From Atherix ibis (lineage: Eukaryota > Arthropoda > Insecta > Diptera > Athericidae), in the NCBI GenBank assembly GCA_958298945.1, contig OY282605.1:117548267-117612266 (forward strand): a stretch of 64,000 bases of DNA, in the 5' to 3' direction. Shown one piece after another: positions 10,946 to 21,273 of this stretch (positions are counted from its first letter, which is position 1; the number at the start of each line of letters is the position of its first letter). The translations under genes were made by a program, and so were the position numbers. The notes below the pieces were generated by a model that worked only from the letters and a program-made list of their open reading frames with translations, did not search any database and had not been told where the DNA came from.

Positions 10946-13900
10946 TTTTTCAGTTTTTCAGTTTTCAGTCAGTTTTTTCAGTTTTTTCAGTTTTTTTCAG
11001 TTTTTTCAGTTTTTTCAGTTTTTTCAGTTTTTTCAGTTTTTCAGTTTTTTCAGTTTTTTCAGTTTATTCAGTTTTTTCAGTTTTTTCAGTTTTTTCAGTT
11101 TTTTCAGTTTTTTCAGTTTTTTCGTTTTTTTCAGTTTTTTCAGTTGTTTTTTCAGTTTTTTCAGTTTTTTCAGTTTTTTCAGTTTTTTCAGTTTTTTCAG
11201 TTTTTTCAGTTTTTTCAGTTTTTTCAGTTTTTTCAGTTTTTTCAGTTTTTTCAGTTTTTTCAGTTGTTTTTTCAGTTTTTTCAGTTGTTTTTTTTCAGTT
11301 TTTTCAGTTGTTTTTTCAGTTTTTTTTCAGTTGTTTTTTCAGTTTTTTCAGTTTTTTTAGTTTTTTCAGTTTTTTCAGTTTTTTCAGTTTTTTCAGTTTT
11401 TTCAGTTTTTTCAGTTGTTTTTTCAGTTTTTCAGTTTTTTTAGTTTTCAGTTTTTTCAGTTTTTTCAGTTTTTTCAGTTTTTTCAGTTTTTTCAGTTTTT
11501 TCAGTTTTTTCAGTTTTTTCAGTTTTTTCAGTTTTTTCAGTTTTTTCAGTTTTTTCAGTTGTTTTTTTAGTTTTTCAGTTTTTTCAGTTTTTTTCAGTTT
11601 TTTCAGTTTCAGTTTTTTCAGTTGTTTTTTCAGTTTTTTTTTCAGTTTTTTCAGTTGTTTTTTCAGTTTTTTCAGTTTTTTCAGTTTTTTCAGTTTTTTC
11701 AGTTTTTTCAGTCTTTCAGTTTTTCAGTTTTTTCAGTTTTTTCAGTTTTTTCAGTTGTTTTTTTAGTTTTTCAGTTTTTTCAGTTTTTTTCAGTTTTTTC
11801 AGTTTCAGTTTTTTCAGTTGTTTTTTCAGTTTTTTTTTCAGTTTTTTTTCAGTTTTTTCAGTTTTTTCAGTTTTTTCAGTTTTTTCAGTTTTTCAGTTTT
11901 TTCAGTTTTTTCAGTTTTTTCAGTTTTTTCAGTTTTTTCAGTTTTTTCAGTTTTTTCAGTTTTTTCAGTTTTTTCAGTTTTTTCGTTTTTTTCAGTTTTT
12001 TCAGTTGTTTTTTCAGTTTTTTCAGTTTTTTCAGTTTTTTCAGTTTTTTCAGTTTTTTCAGTTTTTTCAGTTTTTTCAGTTTTTTCAGTTTTTTCAGTTT
12101 TTTCAGTTTTTTCAGTTTTTTCAGTTTTTTCAGTTTTTTCAGTTTTTTCAGTTTTTTCAGTTTTTTCAGTTTTTTCAGTTTTTTCAGTTTTTTCAGTTGT
12201 TTTTTCAGTTTTTTCAGTTGTTTTTTTTCAGTTTTTTCAGTTGTTTTTTCAGTTTTTTTTCAGTTGTTTTTTCAGTTTTTTCAGTTTTTTTAGTTTTTTC
12301 AGTTTTTTCAGTTTTTTCAGTTTTTTCAGTTTTTTCAGTTTTTTCAGTTGTTTTTTCAGTTTTTCAGTTTTTTTAGTTTTCAGTTTTTTCAGTTTTTTCA
12401 GTTTTTTCAGTTTTTTCAGTTTTTTCAGTTTTTTCAGTTTTTTCAGTTTTTTCAGTTTTTTCAGTTTTTTCAGTTTTTTCAGTTTTTTCAGTTTTTTCAG
12501 TTGTTTTTTTAGTTTTTCAGTTTTTTCAGTTTTTTTCAGTTTTTTCAGTTTCAGTTTTTTCAGTTGTTTTTTCAGTTTTTTTTTCAGTTTTTTTTCAGTT
12601 TTTTCAGTTGTTTTTTCAGTTTTTTCAGTTTTTTCAGTTTTTTCAGTTTTTTCAGTTTTTTCAGTCTTTCAGTTTTTCAGTTTTTTCAGTTTTTTCAGTT
12701 TTTTCAGTTTTTTCAGTTTTTTCAGTTTTTTCAGTTTTTTCAGTTTTTTCAGTTTTTTCAGTTTTTTCAGTTTTTTCAGTTTTTTCAGTTTTTTCAGTTT
12801 TTTCAGTTTTTTCAGTTTTTTCAGTTTTTTCAGTTTTTTCAGTTTTTTCAGTTTTTTCAGTTTTTTCAGTTTTTTCAGTTTTTTCAGTTTTTTCAGTTTT
12901 TTCAGTTTTTTCAGTTTTTTCAGTTTTTTCAGTTTTTTCAGTTTTTTCAGTTTTTTCAGTTTTTTCAGTTTTTTCAGTTGTTTTTTCAGTTTTTCAGTTT
13001 TTTTCAGTTTTTTCAGTTGTTTTTTTCAGTTTTTTCAGTTTTTTCAGTTTTTTCAGTTTTTTCAGTTTTTTCAGTTTTTTCAGTTTTTTCAGTTTTTTCA
13101 GTTTTTTCAGTTTTTTCAGTTTTTTCAGTTTTTTCAGTTTTTTCAGTTTTTTCAGTTTTTTTCAGTTTTTTCAGTTTTTTCAGTTTTTTCAGTTTTTTCA
13201 GTTTTTCAGTTTTTCAGTTTTTCAGTTTTTTCAGTTTTTTCAGTTTTTTCAGTTTTTTCAGTTGTTTTTTCAGTTTTTTTTCAGTTGTTTTTTCAGTTTT
13301 TTCAGTTTTTTCAGTTTTTTCAGTTTTTTCAGTTTTTCCAGTTTTTTCAGTTTTTTCAGTTTTTTCAGTTTTTTCAGTTGTTTTTTCAGTTTTTCAGTTT
13401 TTTTAGTTTTCAGTTTTTTCAGTTTTTTCAGTTTTTTCAGTTTTTTCAGTTTTTTCAGTTTTTTCAGTTGTTTTTTTAGTTTTTCAGTTTTTTCAGTTTT
13501 TTTCAGTTTTTTCAGTTTCAGTTTTTTCAGTTGTTTTTTCAGTTTTTTTTTCAGTTTTTTTTCAGTTTTTTCAGTTGTTTTTTCAGTTTTTTCAGTTGTT
13601 TTTTCAGTTTTTTCAGTTTTTTCAGTTTTTTCAGTTTTTTTCAGTTTTTTCAGTTTTTTCAGTTTTTTCAGTTTTTTCAGTTTTTTCAGTTTTTTCAGTT
13701 TTTCAGTTTTTTCAGTTTTTTCAGTTTTTTTAGTTTTTTTAGTTTTTTTTTCCGTTTTTTTTCAGTTTTTTCAGTTTTTTCAGTTGTTTTTTCAGTTTTT
13801 TTTCAGTTTTTTCAGTTTTTTCAGTTTTTTCAGTTTTTTCAGTTTTTTCAGTTTTTTCAGTTTTTTCAGTTTTTGCAGTTTTTTTAGTTTTTTCAGTTTT

Positions 13901-14452
13901 TTCAGTTTTTTCAGTTTTTTCAGTTTTTTCAGTTTTTTCAGTTGTTTTTTCAGTATTTCAGTTTTTTAAGTTTTTTAAGTTTTTTCAGTTTTTTCAGTTT
14001 TTTCAGTTGTTTTTTCAGTATTTCAGTTTTTTAAGTTTTTTAAGTTTTTTAAGTTTTTTAAGTTTTTTAAGTTTTTTAAGTTTTTTAAGTTTTTTTAGTT
14101 TTTTCAGTTTTTTCAGTTTTTTCAGTTTTTTTCAGTTTTTTCAGTTTTTTCAGTTGTTTTTTCAGTTTTTTTTCAGTTTTTTCAGTTTTTTCAGTTTTTT
14201 CAGTTTTTTCAGTTTTTTCAGTTTTTTCAGTTTTTTCAGTTTTTTCAGTTTTTTTCAGTTTTTTCAGTTTTTTCAGTTTTTTCAGTTTTTTCAGTTTTTT
14301 CAGTTTTTTCAGTTTTTCAGTTTTTTCAGTTTTTTCAGTTTTTTCAGTTTTTCAGATTTTCAGTTTTTCAGTTTTTCAGTTTTTCAGTTTTGCAGTTTTG
14401 CAGTTTTGCAGTTTTGCAGTTTTGCAGTTTTTTAGTTTTTTAGTTTTTCAGT
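10946..14452. repeat. 3.5-kb 9-bp minisatellite TTTTTTCAG
   Basis: There are roughly 380 tandem copies of TTTTTTCAG, with length variants TTTTTCAG, TTTTTTTCAG, GTTTTTTCAG and TTTTTTTTCAG, and substitution variants. Because the unit is three codons long and lacks stops on the plus strand, all three plus frames stay open for hundreds of codons as FFQ, FFS or FSV repeats. These are not credible genes. Larger blocks with the same variant order recur at about 11267-11830, 12213-12590 and 13260-13570. Local pure runs of a variant (TTTTTTAAG at about 14028-14092, TTTTGCAG at about 14387-14430) mark the right edge. Confidence 0.98.
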
Positions 14453-15500
14453 TAAAAATTATTTTACGTATAAAAGTGTGTTTTCCTTGTCAATGTCAGG
14501 TATTAATCATACAACCAAGTAAAAACTTTTATTTTCATTGAAATTTCCTACATTTTTATAAGCTATGAAATTATATCTCAGAAATCTTTAAAAAAAAAAA
14601 TTCTAAATTTGGAACAGTCTAAAAAGTAGTAACAGTGCAAAAGTGAATCAATTTCGTAAAAATGAATAAAAGTTCAATATTTGCTCAAAATTACTTTTTA
14701 ATAGTTCCGAATTTTAATAAAATCGAAAAATTTTAATCAAAAAAAGGCAATTTTTTTAAAAAAACTGCATTATCGATGAAGTAGAATTTCATCCAAAATT
14801 ACTGCATTACCATCAATGAATTTTATGTTTACAGTTTCGCAATCCGCAAAAACTTGCCGTTACCTTGAAATTTGACAATTTTCGGAAACTCAACAAAATC
14901 CAATCGAAAGTGCTACCGTTTTCCGCATTAACATTGAATAATCGATCAAAGTTTCGATCTTCTTCTCCCGTAAATAAACAATTTTCCTTGATTAATTTCT
15001 ATAACACATAAAAATTACAATAATAAAAAAATCACCATGAAATTGACATAATAATAAATTATTTTATTATGAATAAAACCAAAACTCAATACAATTCGCG
15101 ATATTTTCTGCATTCGACAATTTGTAAAGACAAAACCAAATCGAAAAGAAAAATTGCATGGTCAGTTAAGTGTTCAATCATCTTGTCATTTACTGCTATT
15201 ATTAAAATGTAGGTTAAATGAATTTTGAATAGAAAAAAATACTCAAAACTTACTAAAAAACAAATTTCGTAGGCTAAAAATAAATTAAAAAAGAAAAAAA
15301 TCCACTCAAATTATTATATAAAAATTTTAATCAATTTTTAATGGAATACCATCCAATATTATGTGTTCGCAACAAAGGAATGTAAAGAAAAAGGATGTTA
15401 TGGAATTATATGTACTCATATATAATATATTTGCATATAATTAAGTATATTAAGATATATCAAAAGTGCTCGAATCATACAATCAACAACAAAATTTGAT
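14453..15500. other. AT-rich intergenic sequence
   Basis: No gene is recognised. It holds the second copy (14497-14517) of the 21-bp word seen at 7491-7511, just outside the 9-bp array. Confidence 0.5.
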
Positions 15501-18400
15501 TGTAATAATTCAAAATTAGGTATCTTCCTCCACCTTTTTCATAACGAAAATACGTTTCTTATAGATTTTTATTTAATGACTCAACTTACAAATATTTAAA
15601 TTTTTAACGTTCAAAAACTTTTAAGTGAGAACATTTTTTCTAAACTCTCAACACTATTGAATTATTGCATATTGAGTAATTGATTGGAAATGTATAGTTT
15701 TTCGTGGTGACCTGACTTACGAATATTTTATGTATGCATAAGAATTGTAGAAATTATAAAAATTTTAATTAAATTAGAATAATTTTAATATGTTTGTGCG
15801 ATAATCGACTAATAAATTATAAAAATCGCCAATAAAACTATTTTTTTTAATGATTCGAGTTACAAATAATCTACTTTCTTTTATATCCCAAAAGTTATTA
15901 AAATTTTTATTTGTAAATTAGGGAAGTTTCGATTTCTAATTTCCAATTTGAATATGTTGCCTCAAAATAAAAAAAAAAATTACTTTTTTTGGAATGGTGT
16001 ATTTTTTAACGATTCGACTTACGAACTTGTCGATTTCAGATTTTATACAAAAATGTAAAATTATCAAGATTTGAACTCAATTTCAGAGCAATTTCAATTT
16101 ATTATACATAATTAAGAATTTTCCACGTAACTTTTTTTTGGACTAAAAGTTTTTTTTATTGTTTTTTTAATTTCTTCAATGTTTCGAATTTACGAATATT
16201 GATCATTTTAATAAAATTATTTTAATTGTCTCTTAAATGAAGTTAATATAAACTTATTATTTGAAATTTCCTATCTTCGAGCGTTTTTAGTAAAAAAAAT
16301 TTCTGAATTACACATTTTCTAACGATTTGACTTACGAACTTGTCGGTTTTTGATTTTATAAAAAATGTAAAATTATCAAGATTTGAACTCAATTTTAGAG
16401 CAATTTCAATTTATGGTACAGAATTAAGAATTTCCCACGTAATTTTTTTTTTCTTGGACAAAAAGTTTAATTTTTTTCATTGTTTTAACTAACGAATATT
16501 GATCATTTTAACAAAACTATTGAATATTCTTTCAAATAAGGTCAATATAAATTTATTATTTAAAATTGCCTATCCTCTAACGTTTTAGTAAAAACTTTTC
16601 TAAATAACACGTTTTCTAACAACTCGACTTACGAACTTATCGGTTTCAGAATTTATAAAAAAAGTAAAATTATCATTATTGGAACTCAATTTCAAAGCCA
16701 TTTCCATTTATCATTTAGAATTTGGGATATTTTTTCTTGACAAAAATTTTTAATATCTTGAATGTTTCGAACTTACGAATATTGATCATTTTAATAAAAT
16801 TATTTTAATTGTCTCTTAAATGAAGTTAATATAAACTTATTATTTGAAATTTCCTATCTTCGAGCGCTTTTAGTATAAAAAAATTTCTGAATTACACATT
16901 TCTCTAACGATTCGACTTACGAACATTTCAGTTTTTGATTTTATAAAAAAAATTTAAAATTATCAATATTTGAACTCAATTTCAGTTGAGAATTTGAAAT
17001 TGAGTTCAAATATTGATAATTTTAAGAATATTGACAGAATTAAGAATTTCCCACGAAATTTTTTTTTTTGAGAAAAAGTTTATATTTTTCTTATACCGAC
17101 TAACGAATTTTGATCATTTTAACAAAACTATGGAATTTTCTTTCAAATAAGGTCAATATAAACTTATTATTTAAAATTTCCTATCCTCTAACGCTTTTAG
17201 TAAAAACTTTTCTGAATAACACATTTTCGAACGATTCGACCTACGAACTTATCGGTTTCAGAATTTATAAAAAATGTAAAATTATCAATATTTGAACTCA
17301 ATTTTAGAGCAATTTCCATTTATCATTTAGAATTGGGATATTTTTTCTTGACAAAAATTTTTTGATTTCTTCAATGTTTCGAACTTACGAATATTGATCA
17401 TTTTAATAAAATTATGTTAATTGTCTCTTAAAAGAAGTCAATATAAACTTATTATTTGAAATTTCCTATCTTCGAGCGCTTTTAGCATAAAAAAATTTCT
17501 GAATTACACATTTCTCTAACGATTCGACTTACGAACATTTCAGTTTTTGATTTTATAAAAAAAATTTAAAATTATCAATATTTGAACTCAATTTCAGAGG
17601 CATTTCAATTTATTGTACAGAATTAAGAATTTCCCACGTAATTTTTTTTTTTTGAGAAAAAGTTTATTTTTTCCATGTTCCGACTAACGAATATTGATCA
17701 TTTTAACAAAACTATTGAATTTTCTTTCAAATGAGGTCAATATAAATTTATTATATAAAATTTCCTATCTTCAAGCACTTTTAGTAAAAACTTTTCTGAA
17801 TTACACATTTTCTAACAATTCGACTTACGAACATTTCAGTATTTTGATTTTATAAAAAAATGTAAAATTATCAATATTTAAACTCAATTTTAGAGCAATT
17901 TCCATTTATCATTTAGAATTGGGATATTTTTTCTTGACAAAATTTTTTTGATTTCTTCAATGTTTCGAACTTACGAATATTGATCGTTTTAATAAAATTA
18001 TTTTAATTATCTCTTAAATGAAGTCAACATAAACTTATAAATTGAACTTTAATATTTTCAATTTTAACCTATGCAATTTTCGATGATTCAACTTACGAAT
18101 ATATCAGTTGTTGACAATTTAAAAATCATGAAATATATACAATTTTCATTTAATTCTGAATCAAATACTAGATCTGAAACTTTCTTATTTAATAATTGTT
18201 GGAATTATTAAATCCAATTTTTGAGTAAAAATTTATATTTTTTAGTGATTTGACTTGCGAACATTTTTAAAATTTCAATTATTTTAACTCAATTTAATTA
18301 TTTTAACTCAATTTAATTACGCAATAAAATTACCTATTAAATACGATACAATTATCTCGGCATTTTGTTCAAGGGTTGGTTCGACTTGCGAATTTTTTTT
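15500..18400. repeat. ~150/300-bp satellite field with CGACTTACGAA motif
   Basis: Diverged units carry (C)GACTTACGAA(T/C) or GA(A/C)TAACGAATATTGATC about every 150 bp. Motif positions are near 15711, 15857, 16012, 16187, 16326, 16490, 16622, 16774, 16912, 17098, 17233, 17383, 17522, 17684, 17816, 17967, 18088, 18247 and 18379. Two alternating subunits form a ~290-320-bp dimer. One subunit contains TTTGAACTCAATTT-AGAGCA and AGAATTTCCCACG. The other contains CAATATAAA-TTATTAT-T and CTTTTAGTAAAAAC. A 31-bp perfect inverted repeat interrupts one unit at 16954-17025. Confidence 0.88.
16954..17025. repeat. 31-bp perfect inverted repeat, 10-nt loop
   Basis: The arms at 16954-16984 and 16995-17025 are exact reverse complements and enclose the loop GTTGAGAATT. 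The left arm is ordinary satellite sequence (TATCAATATTTGAACTCAAT). The right arm is an inverted copy of it, so the satellite unit folds back on itself here. Confidence 0.95.
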
Positions 18401-18780
18401 TTGGTGTTGACAGCTTTTTATTGGAATTTTATTTAGTAAATAATTATAGTTTATTGATATTTTTCCTTTTAGTTGGGAAAAAAATGCAAAAAGCTTCCAC
18501 TTAGCCAATAGAAGATGCCCAACGATATATAAAATTAGAAAATATCAAACCCTCTCAAAACCAAAGACTTTATTTTGTTATTTAATTTTTTTATTAAACC
18601 ACGCACACTCTTTGCAGTTTCGGTTTGTTTTGGAAAATCGCAAAAAAAAAATTACGAATTCCATATTCCATTGAGGTAACTAATGGCCATGGGTCCCAAC
18701 AACATGAAATTTTTTTTTTTTAAAAACGCGAAAATACATTTGCAAACGAAAGTTATGCAATTTTAATAATATTGCAATAA
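18401..18780. other. AT-rich spacer, no gene seen
   Basis: Non-repetitive AT-rich sequence follows the satellite field. Nothing recognisable is present. Confidence 0.4.
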
Positions 18781-18802
18781 CAACAACAACAACAACAACA
18801 AC
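18781..18802. repeat. (CAA)n microsatellite
   Basis: About seven CAA triplets. A complementary (TTG)n run lies at about 19570-19586, on the other side of the GC-richer block. Confidence 0.9.
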
Positions 18803-18829
18803 AGCGAAAGAAAAACCAAAGAAAATATA

Positions 18830-19609
18830 CTTTAGTGATATTGACCGTTAAGCCTCATACGGCCCCACAAAGCTCCAATATTTATTGGCCAGCATTTGGT
18901 TGGATGAAGTCGACGAGCCGAATCAGTACGTGGTTTCTAGTCACACAAAAAAAATCGCCGATTATCAACGCGAATTATTAGAAAATCGACAATAAAATAT
19001 GTTATGTCTTGATCAAAATAATAATAATAGTAATAGTATAATTGGTGGTTGAAAGGGGGAAAGGAGGGAACTTTTCCGAATTTGAACGGTTCCTTACCTG
19101 CTGTTCGAATGCATCCGAAAGCGAAAATGCGAGCATGTCGGTCAGTAAAAGCTTCGTTTCGCAATTTGGATTGCATGGAAATTGACAGTAAACTGAATGG
19201 AAATGGTGGTACGTACATATTGGAGCAGCCCCAACTGAAGAGTCCCGAATGGCCTCAGCAGACTCAGTTTGCAGTTAACCGTCTGTCCGCGAACCGAAAA
19301 CAACTCCGGCGCAAGACTTCCGATCCGATGCAGTTTTTCAGTGAATTTTTCGTGTAGAAATCGAGTGTCGTCATTTGCACCAGCAAATCCCAATAATACC
19401 GCTTTGGAGACGCATTGGGGATTTTCAAACCTGCTGCATTTTTCTAGTATCTTCATACGTTTTTAAGAAATCTATTTTGAAACGTTGCGCCATCAACACA
19501 GCCGCCACACCACCAATAATCGAGCACAGCTAAAAACGCTAGAGTTTTTGTGCAAATGCAACTGAATTTTTGTTGTTGTTGTTGTTAATTTACTCAAGTG
19601 AACCCGCTC
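18830..19609. other. GC-richer block; possible first exon
   Basis: This ~700-bp block stands out in base composition. It has overlapping open frames on both strands (for example 19049-19357 + and 19142-19456 -), none matching a family I know. At 19610 a strong donor-like GTAAGTG follows CCGCTC, which would fit a non-coding or short-coding first exon on the plus strand of a gene whose later exons I cannot place. Simultaneous openness on both strands argues that the frames reflect composition rather than coding. Confidence 0.22.
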
Positions 19610-20440
19610 GTAAGTGAAAAAGTTTTTTTTTTGTTTGTTTAGGAACGTGGGATACCACAAAAAAAGAGGAAATTTAAAAAAAAGAAGAAAATTCACTTTC
19701 TGAAATTCACATTTTAATCGCAAATAGACGAGGAGAACGAACAACTATGGTCCCAACATATTCACTGTTAATAGTGGGTCTTTAAAAAAAGCGAAGAAAA
19801 ATTAAATAAAATCGAATTTAATAATATTTTTATCCATTTTTTTTGGGGTTTAATTTTCATTTCAATTTTAATATAGAAAGTGAAACGGTGAGTTAAGACT
19901 CAATGTGTGACTGTGGAAATCAATTGGAAGGAAAAATGACTGAATAATTTTTTTCTATTAATTATTTAAATTTACTTTTAGTTACTTGACTTTATTAAAA
20001 ATATGTAAAATAGTTTTTTTTTGTGTCTGTTTTTATGTGTTGTAAAATCAGTAAAGTTTCAGTTAATAATATTAAACATTCGCGTTGATTGAATTATGAA
20101 ATTATGATTTTTTTATAAAATTGATACACCAAAAAAAAGAATATTTTATAGGAAAATTACGGCAATGTTTAAATTTAAATAAAATTATAGGAAAATTAAG
20201 GCAATGTTTAGTCCAAATTGGGAGTAGTTTTTATCTGTTTTGCCGAATAACGAAGCTTTTTTGTTGTATTATTTTTAGTAAAAGGTGTATTTTTGCAATG
20301 ATTTGACTTGCACATTTTATTATTTCTATTAAATCAACTAATTTTTTCTTTATTTTTATATTAATGTGGTCAGGAGTGACTAGTTATTCTGACTTTCAGT
20401 ATCTCCCACCATTTTTGAGCATAAGCAAATCAAAACGCGG
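19610..20440. other. AT-rich intergenic sequence
   Basis: No gene is recognised. Toward 20121-20306 there is a short internal duplication around TAGGAAAATTA-GGCAATGTTTA. Confidence 0.4.
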
Positions 20441-21273
20441 ATTCTACTTACGAATATTTTATTTGTAGTCATTTTCAAGTCAATAATCCAAATCAATTGG
20501 CATATAAAAGTGCTCTTAAACAAAATATTGAAATTGAATTTTTTTTATGACTCGACTTACGATTATTTAAATTTTTCATGATACTAAAAGTTTTAAGTGA
20601 GAAAATATCTCTTGATATTTTCTCACTTAAAACTTTTAGTTGTAAAAAACTGATTTTTTTTTTTGGATGAGTTGACTTACGATTTCGTCAAATTCCATTT
20701 ATTTTGACTCATTATTCTTAAAAATTAAGTATCAAAATTGTTAAAACTACTAAATTATATAAGCTCAAATTGGATTAATTTTGAGTTATTATCCTCAATT
20801 GAGTGTCATGCATTGAATTAATTTTTTTTTGTTGTTGCAAAAATTGACTTTTGTATTTAATGATTCGACTTACGATTATTTGAATTTCTGACGGTGCTAA
20901 CAGTTTAAAGTGAGTAAATTTGTTCTATAAAACCAGAGTTTCGAATTATTGAATCTCGCCGAATCGTTTTTAATCAATGATTAATAATAACTTTACTGAG
21001 CAAAAATTGATAGTGTTCCGTTGACTTAACTTACGAACCTTTTTTTTGTGGACATTATAAAAATTTTAAAATTGCATGTCAAATTCTAGTAGTTTTGAAT
21101 CATTAATCAAAATTTACTACATCCGACAACTTCGGCCAATGAAAAATCAAATCGTTAATAATTTACTTATTTTTGATGATTCGACTTACGAATACTTTTT
21201 TTTAATTAGAGATATCCGTTTTTAAATAAAATTAAGGAAATTTTGAGTAAATAAGCCATTTTTTTATGGCGAA
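20440..21273. repeat. Second block of the CGACTTACGAA satellite field
   Basis: The same motif as at 15.5-18.4 kb recurs near 20445, 20555, 20675, 20865, 21025 and 21180, in the same orientation, with more divergent intervening sequence. A 27-bp perfect hairpin lies at 20583-20640. Confidence 0.75.
20583..20640. repeat. 27-bp perfect inverted repeat, 4-nt loop
   Basis: The arms at 20583-20609 and 20614-20640 are exact reverse complements around the loop TCTT. The left arm includes AAGTTTTAAGTGAGAAAATA; related words occur elsewhere in the satellite (near 15615 and 20905), so the right arm is an inverted copy of satellite sequence. Confidence 0.96.

Noticed and set aside
11144..13969. Very long open frames (up to 553 codons) of FFQ, FFS or FSV repeats
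   Set aside because: They are the in-phase reading of a 9-bp repeat without stop codons. All three plus frames are equally open, and there is no non-repetitive coding sequence or conserved composition.
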